Source: Rhodoblastus sp963748385
GTDB lineage: Bacteria; Pseudomonadota; Alphaproteobacteria; Rhizobiales; Beijerinckiaceae
Direction of reading: 5' to 3'
NCBI GenBank assembly: GCA_963748385.1
Contig: CAVVIQ010000012.1
Span: 1 to 64,000 of the forward strand
DNA: 64,000 nt
A program made the position numbers and the translations under genes. Under the pieces are notes generated by a model, which was not told the origin of the DNA, searched no databases, and was given only the letters and a program-made list of their open reading frames with translations. Positions 1 through 9,234 of the stretch are shown piece after piece. Position 1 is the stretch's first letter, and the number at the start of each line of letters is the position of its first letter.

Positions 1-255
1 CCTCGTTCCGAATGTCAGGCAGGTGGAATCCAACGAGGGCGCTCAATAGAAGGCTTTGCCAGCGACTGCAAGAGCCAAATCGCCGGAATCCGGCGGGTCC
101 GGGCGCGAGACCGCCGCACGCCCCTTTTTTTCTGGCTTTTCGCCGCGCCGCGCGAATCCTTGCCGTATTTTTTCGCAAGGCGACTTCCCGCAAGGCTTGA
201 TCGGCGACCTGTTCCGGGCGAAGCTCGCCGGACGCGCAATGCAGGGACTGGATGA
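1..255. other. hox operon upstream region
   Basis: No convincing gene is seen before hoxF. A 7-bp inverted repeat (CCTCGTT at 1-7, AACGAGG at 32-38) sits at the window edge and could be the end of a terminator or attenuator belonging to a gene outside the window. I looked for a sigma-54 type -24/-12 pair and saw none with correct spacing. The hox promoter therefore remains unplaced. Confidence 0.4.
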
Positions 256-2043
256 ATGACCGCAATCGAATCCACCCTCGACCCCATTCTCGCGAAATAC
301 CGCCGCGATCCGACCGCCCTTTTGCAGATCCTGCGCGAAGCGCAAGAGGCTTTGGACTGGATTTCGCCGGAAATTCGCGCCGCCGTCGCCGCGGCGCTGG
401 ATATCGCGCCGACGCGCATCGACAGCCTGACCCAGTTCTACGCCCATCTTTACGACGCGCCGCGCGGAAAATATCGTATCCTGTTTTCCGACAACATCAC
501 CGACCGCATGGCGGGCTCCGTCGCCCTGACGGAGCGCATGCTGAAAAGATTGAAGCTGGAGCGGGGCAAAATTTCCGCCGACGGCCTGGTCAGCGTCGAT
601 TCGACCTCGTGCACCGGCATGTGCGACCAGGGCCCGGCCCTGCTGGTCAACAATCTGCCCGTCACCCGCCTGACGGCGCAGCGCATCGACGAAATCTGCG
701 ACCTGATCCGCGCCGGGGCGCCGCTTGCCGAATGGCCGGCGGACTATTTCAAGGTCGAGGACAATATAAGGCGCGCCGACATGCTGCTCGGCGGGACCTA
801 TCGGCGCGGCGACGCGACGCGCGCCGCCCTCGTCCTCGGCGCGCAAGGCCTGCTGAACGAGCTGAAACGATCCAATCTGCGGGGACGCGGCGGCGCGGGC
901 TTCACCACCGCCGTCAAATGGGAAACGTGTCGCGAGGCGCCAGGCGAAAGGCGTTTTGTCATCTGCAACGCCGACGAGGGCGAGCCCGGCACGTTCAAGG
1001 ACCGCGTGCTGCTGCAAAGTTTCGCCGAGCGGGTGTTCGAGGGCATGACGCTCGCGGCTCTGGCCACCGGCGCGCAACAGGGTTTCGTCTATCTGCGCGG
1101 CGAATATTCCTATTTGCGGACGCCGCTGGAAGCGACGCTGAGCGCGATGCGCCGCGAAAACCTGCTCGGCGAACGAATTGGCGGCGTCGAGGATTTTCAC
1201 TTCGACATCGCGATCCATTTCGGCGCCGGCGCCTATATCTGCGGCGAGGAAACGGCGCTGATCGAGTTGCTCGAAGGCAAGCCGGGACGCCCGCGCATCC
1301 GTCCGCCCTTCCCGGCGACCCATGGCTATCTCGACTTCCCCACCGTGGTCAACAATGTCGAGACTTTGTGCAAGGTCACCGAAATCGCGCTGATCGGCGG
1401 CGCGGCCTATGCCGGCCAGGGAACCAAACAATCGACCGGCACCAAAATCCTTTCGGTGTCCGGCGATTGTGAACGCCCCGGCCTTTACGAATACCCGTTC
1501 GGCGTCCGCGTCGCGCGAGTGCTGGAGGATTGCGGGGCGCAGGACGCGGGCGCGGTCCAGATCGGCGGCGCGGCCGGCAATTGCCTGACGCCTGAGGAAT
1601 TCGGCCGTCGCATCTCCTTCGAGGACCAGCCGACCGCCGGCGCCGTGATGGTCTTCGGCGGCCAGCGCGACCCGATCGAGGCCGCGCGCAATTTCGCCCA
1701 TTTTTTCGCGCATGAATCGTGCGGTTTCTGCACGCCCTGCCGCGTCGGAACCGCCCTTGTCGCCGGCATGATCGACAAGATCGCCGCCGGCCACGGCGCG
1801 CTCTATGAATCCATGGATCTGAAGCGCCTGCACAATATTTTGCGCGCGTCCAGCCATTGCGGGCTCGGCCAGACCGCCATGCTCGCGCTGCACGACATGA
1901 TGCACAAGTTCAAGCCCGCCTTCGAACGGCGCCTGATCACCAAGGATTTCGAGCCTGATTTCGACCTCGACGCCGCCTTGGCCCGGGCGCGTGAGCTCGC
2001 CGGGCGCGACGACGCCGCCGCGCATTTGGGAGAGGACATATGA
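256..2043 (+). CDS. hoxF: NAD-reducing hydrogenase diaphorase subunit HoxF
   Basis: This is the flavoprotein that passes electrons between NAD(H) and the iron-sulfur chain of the soluble bidirectional [NiFe] hydrogenase (group 3d). At 595 residues it has the usual HoxF length. An N-terminal NuoE/HoxE-like domain (about 1-170) is followed by a NuoF-like domain with the nucleotide/FMN motif GRGGAGF (about 211-217) and NADEGEPGTF (about 239-248). The [4Fe-4S] ligands are CGFCTPC (about 488-494) and SSHCGLGQT (about 531-539). In the NuoE-like part only the second cysteine pair (CTGMC, about 119) is present, so a [2Fe-2S] cluster there is doubtful. The ATG overlaps no upstream gene. The stop overlaps the hoxU start (ATGA), which implies coupled translation. 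No separate hoxE is present because that domain is fused here. Confidence 0.95.
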   Translation: MTAIESTLDPILAKYRRDPTALLQILREAQEALDWISPEIRAAVAAALDIAPTRIDSLTQFYAHLYDAPRGKYRILFSDNITDRMAGSVALTERMLKRLKLERGKISADGLVSVDSTSCTGMCDQGPALLVNNLPVTRLTAQRIDEICDLIRAGAPLAEWPADYFKVEDNIRRADMLLGGTYRRGDATRAALVLGAQGLLNELKRSNLRGRGGAGFTTAVKWETCREAPGERRFVICNADEGEPGTFKDRVLLQSFAERVFEGMTLAALATGAQQGFVYLRGEYSYLRTPLEATLSAMRRENLLGERIGGVEDFHFDIAIHFGAGAYICGEETALIELLEGKPGRPRIRPPFPATHGYLDFPTVVNNVETLCKVTEIALIGGAAYAGQGTKQSTGTKILSVSGDCERPGLYEYPFGVRVARVLEDCGAQDAGAVQIGGAAGNCLTPEEFGRRISFEDQPTAGAVMVFGGQRDPIEAARNFAHFFAHESCGFCTPCRVGTALVAGMIDKIAAGHGALYESMDLKRLHNILRASSHCGLGQTAMLALHDMMHKFKPAFERRLITKDFEPDFDLDAALARARELAGRDDAAAHLGEDI

Positions 2044-2768
2044 GCGAGATCGCCAACGTCTTCACGCTCGATGGCCAAAGGATCGTCTTCGAGCCGGGCC
2101 AATCCATATTGACGGCGGCGCTGGCGGCCGGCGTCTATATTCCGCATCTGTGCGCCCATCCGGACTTCCCGCCCCATGGTTCGTGCAAGCTCTGCACGGT
2201 GACGGTCAATGGCCGCAACGGCTCGTCCTGCACCATCAAGGCCATGCCCGGCCAGGACGTGCGCAGCAACACGCCGGAGCTCAACGAAATCCGCCGCGTG
2301 CTGCTGCAAATGCTGTTCGTGGAGGGCAATCATTTCTGCCCCGGCTGCGAGAAGAGCGGTCAATGCAAATTGCAGGCGCTCGCCTATGACGTCGAAATGC
2401 TCTCTCAGCATTTCGTGCAATTCTTTCCCCATCGCGAGGTCGACGCCTCGCATCCGGAATTCTTCCTCGACTTCAATCGCTGCATCATGTGCGAACTCTG
2501 CGTGCGCGCCAGCCGCGACGTGGACGGCAAGAATGTCTTCGCCCTCGCCGGGCGCGGGCGCGATTCGCATATTGTCGTGAATTCGCCCACCGGAAAGCTC
2601 GGCGACACCGATTTCGCCGCGACCGACAAGGCGGCGCATGTCTGCCCGGTGGGGGCGATATTGCGCAAGGAAGTCGGCTTCGTCACGCCGATCGGCGGGC
2701 GGCTCTACGACCGCGCGCCGATCAGCGAAGTCGATCTCGAATTCGAACACGCCGCGGAGGAGAAGTGA
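2040..2768 (+). CDS. hoxU: NAD-reducing hydrogenase diaphorase subunit HoxU
   Basis: This is the small electron-transfer subunit of the diaphorase half, resembling the N-terminus of NuoG. It wires HoxF to the hydrogenase dimer HoxYH in the cytoplasm. The ligands can all be read in order. The plant-ferredoxin type [2Fe-2S] cluster uses C38, C49, C52 and C64. A [4Fe-4S] cluster with His ligation uses H98, C100, C103 and C109. A further [4Fe-4S] set uses C148, C151, C154 and C202. The 242-residue length is typical. The start overlaps the hoxF stop by four bases, and hoxY starts one base after the stop at 2768, so the operon is tightly packed. Confidence 0.95.
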   Translation: MSEIANVFTLDGQRIVFEPGQSILTAALAAGVYIPHLCAHPDFPPHGSCKLCTVTVNGRNGSSCTIKAMPGQDVRSNTPELNEIRRVLLQMLFVEGNHFCPGCEKSGQCKLQALAYDVEMLSQHFVQFFPHREVDASHPEFFLDFNRCIMCELCVRASRDVDGKNVFALAGRGRDSHIVVNSPTGKLGDTDFAATDKAAHVCPVGAILRKEVGFVTPIGGRLYDRAPISEVDLEFEHAAEEK

Positions 2769-2769
2769 G

Positions 2770-3321
2770 ATGGACCTTTCCGTCGCGCCCAGGAAGGTGA
2801 AAATCGCCACGGCGACGCTCGGCGGCTGTTTCGGCTGCCACATGTCGCTGCTCGACATCGATGAACGCCTGCTCGCGCTGTTGGAACTCGCCGAATTCGA
2901 CCGCTCGCCGCTCACCGACATCAAACATTGCGGCCCAAGCGACATCGGCCTGATCGAAGGCGCTTTATGCAACGCCGAGAACGTCCATGTGCTGCGCGAA
3001 TTCCGGCGCAACTGTAAATTTCTGGTCGCGGTCGGCGCCTGCGCCATCAACGGCGGCCTGCCGGCGCAACGCAACCGTTTCGATGTCGGCGACATCCTGA
3101 AGAAGGTCTACAGCGACACGCCGGACGGGCGCTCGCGCGTTCCCAACGACCCGGAGCTGCCGCTGCTGCTCGACAAGGTCTATCCGATCCACGACGTGGT
3201 GCGGGTCGATTATTTCATTCCCGGCTGCCCACCCTCCGGCGACGCCTTGTGGAAATTCCTGACCGACCTGATCGGCGGGCGAACCCCGCGTCTCGACTAT
3301 CCGCAGTTTCATTTCGACTGA
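2770..3321 (+). CDS. hoxY: NAD-reducing hydrogenase small subunit HoxY
   Basis: This is the small subunit of the hydrogenase module; it carries the proximal [4Fe-4S] cluster next to the NiFe site of HoxH. The 183-residue protein begins at the ATG directly after the hoxU stop. The open frame extends upstream to 2638 inside hoxU, but that extension is not HoxY-like. Visible ligands are GGCFGC (C20, C23), ACAING near residue 96 and GCPPSGD near residue 158, the four cysteines expected for HoxY. There is no Tat leader, as expected for a cytoplasmic group 3 enzyme. Confidence 0.93.
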   Translation: MDLSVAPRKVKIATATLGGCFGCHMSLLDIDERLLALLELAEFDRSPLTDIKHCGPSDIGLIEGALCNAENVHVLREFRRNCKFLVAVGACAINGGLPAQRNRFDVGDILKKVYSDTPDGRSRVPNDPELPLLLDKVYPIHDVVRVDYFIPGCPPSGDALWKFLTDLIGGRTPRLDYPQFHFD

Positions 3322-3332
3322 AGGCGTGAGCC

Positions 3333-4808
3333 ATGCCATCGCTAGAGACCGCCGCCAGCCCGGAAAAACTCCGCCGCATCGCCATCGACCCGCTGACCCG
3401 GGTCGAAGGCCACGGCAAGGTGACTTTGCTGCTCGACGCCGAAAACAAGGTCCATCAGGTCCGGCTGCATATCGTCGAATTCCGCGGCTTCGAAGCCTTC
3501 ATCGAGGGCCGGCCCTATTGGGAGGTTCCGGTGACGGTGCAGAGGCTGTGCGGCATCTGCCCGGTCAGCCACCATCTCGCCGCCGTCAAGGCGATGGACG
3601 CCATCGCCGGCTACCGCCATCTGACGCCGACCGCCGAAAAGCTGCGGCGGCTGATGCATTATGGCCAGATTCTGCAATCGCACGCCGTGCATTTCTTCCA
3701 TCTCGCCTCGCCGGATCTGCTGCTTGGTTTCGACAGCGAGCCGACGCGGCGCAATATCGTCGGCGTCGCCGCCGATTACCCCGACATCGCCAAACAGGGG
3801 GTGCTGCTGCGCAAATTCGGCCAGGAGGTGATCCGCCACACCGCCGGCAAGCGCATCCACGGCACGGGCGCGATTCCGGGCGGCGTCAACAAGGGGCTGA
3901 GCAAGGCGGAGCGCGATGAAATGCGGGCCGGAATCGACCAGATGATCGCCTGGTCCCGCGACGCAGTGCGGATGGTCGCCAGGCTGCATCAGGTCCATCC
4001 CGCCTTCTACAACAATTTCGGCGCTTTCCGCGCCAATATGATGGGGCTCGTCGACCGCCATGGCGCGCTCGACCTTTATCATGGCGCGCTGCGCGCCCGC
4101 GACGCCGACGGCGAACCGATTTTCGATCATGTCGATTACACCGCCTACCACGATGTCCTGCAGGAAGAGGTCAAGCCCTGGACCTATATGAAATTCCCGC
4201 ACATCAAGGCGCTCGGCCCGGAGAACGGATGGTACCGGGTCGGGCCGCTCGCCCGCGTCCAGGTCTGCGCCTATATCCCCTCGGAGCTGGCGGAGATCGA
4301 GCGCAAGGATCTGCTGGCGCTGGGCGAAGGCAAGCCCGTGCACGGAACCCTGCTCTATCACTGGGCGCGGATGATCGAGGCCTTGCACGCGGCGGAAGTC
4401 ATCCGCGACCTGCTCGACGACACGGACATTGTCGGGACGGAGCTGATGGCCGATCGCGGCGAGCGCCAGGAGGAGGGGATCGGGGTGATCGAAGCGCCGC
4501 GCGGAACCTTGTTCCACCATTATCGCGTCGGAGCCGACGATCTGGTCAAATTCTGCCGTCTGATCGTCTCGACCACCAACAACAACCAGGCGATGAACGA
4601 GGCGATCCGCGCGGTGGCGGCGGAATATGTCGACGGAAGGGTGCTCACCGAGGGACTGCTCAATCATATCGAGGTCGCGATCCGCGCCTATGACCCCTGC
4701 CTGTCCTGCGCGACCCACGCCATCGGCCAGATGCCGCTCGAGGTCGATCTGGTCGACGCCGACGGCGCGCTGATCGACCGGCGGCGGAAGAATTTCGGCG
4801 AGGCATGA
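3333..4808 (+). CDS. hoxH: NAD-reducing hydrogenase large subunit HoxH
   Basis: This is the catalytic large subunit that holds the Ni-Fe centre. The N-terminal ligand motif RLCGIC (C73, C76) and the C-terminal motif DPCLSCATH (454-462; C456, C459) supply the four cysteine ligands. The 29 residues after H462 form the tail that the maturation endopeptidase should remove after nickel insertion. The sequence is 491 residues long. The stop overlaps the hoxW start by four bases (ATGA), so substrate and protease are made together. No hyp genes for NiFe(CN)2CO assembly lie nearby, so those must be encoded elsewhere. Confidence 0.95.
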   Translation: MPSLETAASPEKLRRIAIDPLTRVEGHGKVTLLLDAENKVHQVRLHIVEFRGFEAFIEGRPYWEVPVTVQRLCGICPVSHHLAAVKAMDAIAGYRHLTPTAEKLRRLMHYGQILQSHAVHFFHLASPDLLLGFDSEPTRRNIVGVAADYPDIAKQGVLLRKFGQEVIRHTAGKRIHGTGAIPGGVNKGLSKAERDEMRAGIDQMIAWSRDAVRMVARLHQVHPAFYNNFGAFRANMMGLVDRHGALDLYHGALRARDADGEPIFDHVDYTAYHDVLQEEVKPWTYMKFPHIKALGPENGWYRVGPLARVQVCAYIPSELAEIERKDLLALGEGKPVHGTLLYHWARMIEALHAAEVIRDLLDDTDIVGTELMADRGERQEEGIGVIEAPRGTLFHHYRVGADDLVKFCRLIVSTTNNNQAMNEAIRAVAAEYVDGRVLTEGLLNHIEVAIRAYDPCLSCATHAIGQMPLEVDLVDADGALIDRRRKNFGEA

Positions 4809-5278
4809 AACTCGTCATCCTGGGCTGGGGCAATGTCGCGCGCGGCGATGACGCGTTCGGGCCGTTGCTGCTGGCGCGCATCGCCGATGCGCAATGGCCT
4901 GACAGCGTACTGATCGAGGATTACCAGCTTCAGATCGAACATGCGCTCGATCTGGACGGCGCCGATCTCGCGCTCTTTCTCGACGCCGGCCGGGAGACGC
5001 CGGCGCCTTTCGCCTTCACCGAGATTTTTCCGCGCCACGGCCTGACCCATCTCAGTCACGCGCTGGCGCCGGAAAGCGTGCTGTCGATTTTCGAACAGAC
5101 CCTCGGGCGCAAGGCGCCGCCTGCCTTCCTGCTGTGCGTTCGCGGCGAGACATTCGATCTCGGCGCCGGATTGAGCGACGAAGGCGCGGCGCGGCTGGAA
5201 GCGGCCTGGGCCTGCCTGCAACGCCTGGAAGCCGCGCGCGGCGCGGAAATCTGGCGGGCGCGCACGACAAGAATATAG
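4805..5278 (+). CDS. hoxW: hydrogenase maturation endopeptidase HoxW
   Basis: This is the nickel-dependent protease family (HycI/HyaD/HoxW) that clips the C-terminal tail of HoxH. The 157-residue protein starts with the family signature GWGNVARGDDAFG (residues 7-19). A second acidic/His region, DYQLQIEHALDLDGAD at about 39-54, holds candidate nickel-sensing Asp and His residues. It is the last gene of the hox operon and overlaps hoxH by four bases. About 100 bp follow before the next gene; no clear intrinsic terminator is visible there. Confidence 0.9.
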   Translation: MKLVILGWGNVARGDDAFGPLLLARIADAQWPDSVLIEDYQLQIEHALDLDGADLALFLDAGRETPAPFAFTEIFPRHGLTHLSHALAPESVLSIFEQTLGRKAPPAFLLCVRGETFDLGAGLSDEGAARLEAAWACLQRLEAARGAEIWRARTTRI

Positions 5279-5378
5279 GGCCGATTTTTTGCGCTTCGCC
5301 AACGCGGCGGGATCGCGGTTCAGGCCAGGTTCATCCTGCCAAGATTAGGTTGGAGCATCCTGATGAGGGAGGGATGAA

Positions 5379-5696
5379 ATGAGAAATCTCGTGAAAGGCC
5401 TTATTGTCGCCGGCGCGCTGTTCGGCGCAGGACTGGTTGGAGGCGGCGCCGCCAACGCCATGCCCATCGCGCCCGCCGTTGGCGCTCAAGCTGCGCAAGT
5501 TGCGACGGCGCCGATCGAAACCGTCGGCTGGCGTTGCGGCCCCGGCTGGCATGTCAATCCCTGGGGTCGTTGCGTGCCCAACCGCTATTATGGCTACGGC
5601 TATGGCTATGGCCGGCCCTATTACCACCGGCATTACTATCACCCCTATTATCACCGGCATTATTATCACCGGCGTTATTATCGCCGCGGTTGGTGA
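5379..5696 (+). CDS. GCG_CRPN-type His/Tyr-rich secreted protein
   Basis: A 105-residue exported protein of the GCG_CRPN family common in Hyphomicrobiales; the function is unknown. Residues 1-27 form a signal peptide ending near GGAANA. The family signature WRCGPGWHVNPWGRCVPN lies at about 51-68. The tail consists of YGYGYG and repeated YYHRH/YYHPYYHRH units. His and Tyr clusters could bind metal ions in the periplasm, but that is inference. An AGGGAGG-like ribosome site precedes the ATG. It converges with the oxidoreductase gene that ends at 5706. Confidence 0.8.
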   Translation: MRNLVKGLIVAGALFGAGLVGGGAANAMPIAPAVGAQAAQVATAPIETVGWRCGPGWHVNPWGRCVPNRYYGYGYGYGRPYYHRHYYHPYYHRHYYHRRYYRRGW

Positions 5697-5705
5697 TCGC
5701 GCGGC

Positions 5706-6938
5706 TCAAAAACGCCCGATCGAAAAGGGCTGAGGATCGGCGAAGGTCTCTTCGCCGGTCATCATTTCCGCCAGCAGGCGACCCGTGCTCGCCGCCAGCG
5801 TCAGGCCATGATGCTGGTGGCCGAAATTGAACCACAGGCCCCTGTGACGCGGCGCCGGGCCGATGACCGGCAGCATGTCCGGCAGGCAAGGCCGGCAGCC
5901 CATCCAGGGTTTGGCGTCCAGCCGCTTCCCCAATGGAAATAATTTCCGCGCGAAAACTTCGCTGGCGTCGATTTGCCTATAATCCGGAGCCGCGTCGCGT
6001 CGCGCGAATTCCGCGCCGGTGGTCAGGCGGATTCCACGCGCCATGGGCGCGAGCAGAAAACCGTTGTCGGCGTCGAGCGCCGGATGATTCAGCGGCGCGC
6101 CCGGCGCGTAATGCATGTGATAGCCGCGCTTGACCGCAAGCGGGACGGAATAACCCAGGATCCTGAGCGCGACATCGGCCCAAGGCCCGAGGCAGACCAC
6201 CGCCTCGCCCGCGAGAATCGGCCCCTGCTCCGTCTCCACGCCATAGCCCGCGCTGGCGGGCCGAAGCGTTCTGGCGTCGCCGCGCAGGAAAACCCCGCCG
6301 CGCCGCTCGAACAAGGAAAGATAGCTTTGGGTCAAGGCGAGCGGATCATTGACCGAAACGGGATCGAGATAATGGACCGCGCCGAACACGCCGCTCAGCG
6401 CCGGTTCGACCGCGCGCAAGGCCTCGGAATCGTGAAGCGCGATTTTCAGGCCGTAGGGCAGAATTTTTTCCGCCGCCGCGCGGCCGGCGGCGAAAGTCTC
6501 TTCGCGACGAAAAAGTTTCAGCCAGCCGGTCCTGCGCATCAGCGCAAGCGCGCCGGCCTGCTCCATCAGTTTTTCGTGCTCGCTCAGGGAATGTTCGATC
6601 AGCGGCCGCACGGCAAGAGCGTGGCGAAGAGCGCGCTCCGGCGCGCTCTCCCACCAGTAGCGCACGAGCCAGGGCGCGAAAGAGGGAAGATCGCGCAGTC
6701 GGTAGCGCGCCTCGTTGGCGCCATTGACCGCGTAAACCGCGAGCGCCCGCACGTCGCGCGGGAAAAGATAGGGAAAGATCGAAGCGCGTTCGATCAGACC
6801 GGCGTTGCCGAAAGAGGTCTCCTCGCCGGCGCCGCGGCGGTCCAGCAGAACCACCCCGCGCCCCCGCGCCTGGACCTGCAAGGCCGTCGCCACGCCGACG
6901 ATTCCGGCGCCCAGCACAAGCACATCCGTCCGGCGCAT
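5706..6938 (-). CDS. FAD-dependent D-amino-acid dehydrogenase-like oxidoreductase
   Basis: A 410-residue DAO/DadA-family flavoprotein. The dinucleotide motif GAGIVGVATALQVQARG lies near residue 9 and the C-terminal FAD-contact segment GHQHHGLTLAASTGR near residues 373-387. Family members oxidise D-amino acids, sarcosine or related amines and pass electrons to the quinone pool or oxygen. Length agrees with DadA, but the substrate cannot be read from sequence, so no dadA symbol is given. It is divergent from rpe with about 120 bp between. Confidence 0.8.
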   Translation of the reverse strand: MRRTDVLVLGAGIVGVATALQVQARGRGVVLLDRRGAGEETSFGNAGLIERASIFPYLFPRDVRALAVYAVNGANEARYRLRDLPSFAPWLVRYWWESAPERALRHALAVRPLIEHSLSEHEKLMEQAGALALMRRTGWLKLFRREETFAAGRAAAEKILPYGLKIALHDSEALRAVEPALSGVFGAVHYLDPVSVNDPLALTQSYLSLFERRGGVFLRGDARTLRPASAGYGVETEQGPILAGEAVVCLGPWADVALRILGYSVPLAVKRGYHMHYAPGAPLNHPALDADNGFLLAPMARGIRLTTGAEFARRDAAPDYRQIDASEVFARKLFPLGKRLDAKPWMGCRPCLPDMLPVIGPAPRHRGLWFNFGHQHHGLTLAASTGRLLAEMMTGEETFADPQPFSIGRF

Positions 6939-7061
6939 TCCGCATTTCCCTTGGGCTTAAGCCTTTTCGGCCCGTCGAGGCGGGCGGTGGACGCCGACCC
7001 TCAGTTCATGTAGGAGCGGCTTCAGGCTAAAGCCAGCACAGACCCGACATACAGGAAAGCG

Positions 7062-7745
7062 ATGATGCGCCCGCTGAAAATCGCCCCCTCGATCCTTTCC
7101 GCCGATTTCTCCAGGCTCGGCGAGGAAGTCCGCGCCGTCATCGCGGCCGGCGCCGACATCGTCCATGTCGATGTCATGGACGGCCATTTCGTGCCCAATA
7201 TCACCATCGGCCCCGATGTGGTGAAAAGCCTGCGGCCGCACACCGACCGGATTTTCGACGTCCATCTGATGATCGCGCCGTGCGACCCCTATCTGGAGGC
7301 CTTCGCCAGGGCGGGCTCGGATTATATCGTCGTCCACGCCGAGGCCGGGCCGCATCTGCACCGCTCGCTTCAGGCGATCCGGGCGCTCGGCAAGAAGGCC
7401 GGGGTCTCGCTCAATCCGGCGACGCCGGAGGATGTGGTCGAATATGTGCTCGACGAGCTCGACCTGATCCTGGTCATGTCGGTCAATCCCGGCTTCGGCG
7501 GCCAGAAATTCATCCCCGCCACGCTGGAAAAGCTGCGCCGCCTCAAGGCGATGATCGGCGACCGACCGATCGACCTTGAAGTCGACGGCGGCGTGACCGC
7601 CGAAAACGTCATGGACATCGTCGGCGCCGGCGCCAACTGGCTGGTCGCCGGCTCCGCCGTCTTCAAGGGCGGCCCCGACCATTACAGGAAGAACATCGAC
7701 GCGCTCCGCCTCGCCGCCCATATGGCGCGGGGGGAGATGGTGTAG
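7062..7745 (+). CDS. rpe: ribulose-phosphate 3-epimerase
   Basis: Interconverts D-ribulose 5-phosphate and D-xylulose 5-phosphate in the pentose phosphate/Calvin pathways. The 227-residue TIM barrel shows the N-terminal IAPSILSADFSRLGEE, the metal-binding HVDVMDGHFVPN (about 36-47), HLMI, and the phosphate-binding VDGGV and GSAVF segments near the C-terminus. The frame starts with two consecutive Met codons and either could be used. It is followed 77 bp downstream by purB on the same strand. Confidence 0.93.
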   Translation: MMRPLKIAPSILSADFSRLGEEVRAVIAAGADIVHVDVMDGHFVPNITIGPDVVKSLRPHTDRIFDVHLMIAPCDPYLEAFARAGSDYIVVHAEAGPHLHRSLQAIRALGKKAGVSLNPATPEDVVEYVLDELDLILVMSVNPGFGGQKFIPATLEKLRRLKAMIGDRPIDLEVDGGVTAENVMDIVGAGANWLVAGSAVFKGGPDHYRKNIDALRLAAHMARGEMV

Positions 7746-7822
7746 CCGCGACTTGCCCGCTCCCCTCGCGTGGGAGAAGGAAAACAGCTCCAGATTTCGC
7801 TTTTTCGACAGAGAAACCGCTC

Positions 7823-9133
7823 ATGATCCCCCGTTATTCCCGCCCCGAAATGGTCGCGCTCTGGGAGCCGCAGGCCAGGTTCAAGATCTGGTTCGAGATC
7901 GAGGCCCACGCCTGCGACGCTTTGGCCGAACTCGGCGTGATCCCGAAAGAGAGCGCCAAAAACATCTGGGAGAAGGCGGGAAACGTCACTTTCGACGTCG
8001 ACCGCATCGACGAGATCGAGCGCGTCACCAAGCATGACGTGATCGCCTTCCTGACCCATCTCGCCGAATTCATCGGGCCGGATTCGCGCTTCGTCCATCA
8101 GGGCATGACCTCGTCGGACGTGCTCGACACCTGCCTTGCGGTGCAGATGTCGCGCGCCGCCGACATCCTGATCAAGGATGTCGACAATCTGCTCGCCGCG
8201 CTCAAGCGCCGGGCTTTCGAGCACAAGATGACGCCGACCATCGGCCGCTCGCATGGCATCCACGCCGAGCCGGTGACCTTTGGCCTGAAACTGGCCGAAG
8301 CTTTCGCCGAGTTCTCGCGTGCGCGTAAAAGGCTGGTGCATGCGCGGGAGGAAATCGCCACTTGCGCCATTTCCGGCGCAGTCGGCACATTCGCCAATAT
8401 CGACCCGCGCGTCGAAGAGCATGTCGCTCGGAAAATGGGCCTCAAGCCGGAGCCGGTCTCGACCCAGGTCATTCCGCGCGACCGCCACGCCATGTTCTTC
8501 GCCACTTTGGGCGTGATCGCCTCGTCCATCGAGCGGCTGGCGATAGAAATCCGCCATTTGCAGCGCACCGAAGTGCTGGAGGCCGAGGAATATTTCTCCG
8601 AAGGCCAGAAGGGCTCTTCGGCCATGCCGCACAAGCGCAATCCGGTGCTGACCGAGAATCTGACCGGCCTCGCGCGCCTGGTGCGCGGCATGGTGACGCC
8701 GGCGCTGGAAAATGTGGCGCTGTGGCACGAGCGCGATATTTCGCACTCTTCCGTCGAGCGCATGATCGGCCCCGACGCCACGGTGACGCTCGATTTCGCT
8801 TTGGCCCGCCTCACCGGCGTGGTGGAAAAACTGCTGGTCTATCCCGAAAACATGCGGAAGAATCTCGACCTGCTCGGCGGCCTCATCCATTCCCAGCGCG
8901 TGCTGCTGGCCCTGACGCAAAAGGGCGCCTCGCGCGAGGACGCCTATAAATTCGTGCAGCGCAACGCCATGCCGGTGTGGCGCGGCGAGGGCGACTTCCT
9001 CGATCTGCTGAAAAAAGACCCCGACGTGAAGCGGCATCTGACCGACGCCGAGCTGGAGGAGCAGTTCGACCTCTCCTACCATTTCAAACATGTCGACACG
9101 ATTTTTGATCGGGTGTTCGGCAAGGACGACTGA
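7823..9133 (+). CDS. purB: adenylosuccinate lyase
   Basis: Catalyses two steps of purine synthesis: release of fumarate from SAICAR and from adenylosuccinate. The 436-residue protein starts MIPRYSRPEMVALWEPQ, typical of the family. It has the catalytic HGMTSSDVLDT segment (about 93-103), GRSHG (about 140) and the fumarase/aspartase signature GSSAMPHKRNP (about 264-274). Complete and without visible defects. It is probably expressed independently of rpe. Confidence 0.95.
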   Translation: MIPRYSRPEMVALWEPQARFKIWFEIEAHACDALAELGVIPKESAKNIWEKAGNVTFDVDRIDEIERVTKHDVIAFLTHLAEFIGPDSRFVHQGMTSSDVLDTCLAVQMSRAADILIKDVDNLLAALKRRAFEHKMTPTIGRSHGIHAEPVTFGLKLAEAFAEFSRARKRLVHAREEIATCAISGAVGTFANIDPRVEEHVARKMGLKPEPVSTQVIPRDRHAMFFATLGVIASSIERLAIEIRHLQRTEVLEAEEYFSEGQKGSSAMPHKRNPVLTENLTGLARLVRGMVTPALENVALWHERDISHSSVERMIGPDATVTLDFALARLTGVVEKLLVYPENMRKNLDLLGGLIHSQRVLLALTQKGASREDAYKFVQRNAMPVWRGEGDFLDLLKKDPDVKRHLTDAELEEQFDLSYHFKHVDTIFDRVFGKDD

Positions 9134-9234
9134 ACCAGGCGCGGCGCCGGCAATTCACCTACCGTTCAGGTCGCTGGTTATACAGTCGCGGAACTGGCGG
9201 CGATCACCGCAACCAGTATTCGAGAGGTTTTTCC

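Noticed and set aside
130..200. sigma-54 promoter for hox
   Set aside because: TGGC and TTGC occur, but not at the required spacing.
43..2025. 660-residue minus-strand frame
   Set aside because: Complement of hoxF, with composition typical of a shadow frame and no domain seen.
3342..4718. 458-residue minus-strand frame
   Set aside because: Antisense to hoxH; no independent signals.
5590..5694. tandem DNA repeat at the YYH tail
   Set aside because: Explained by the repeated amino acid composition of the GCG_CRPN protein.
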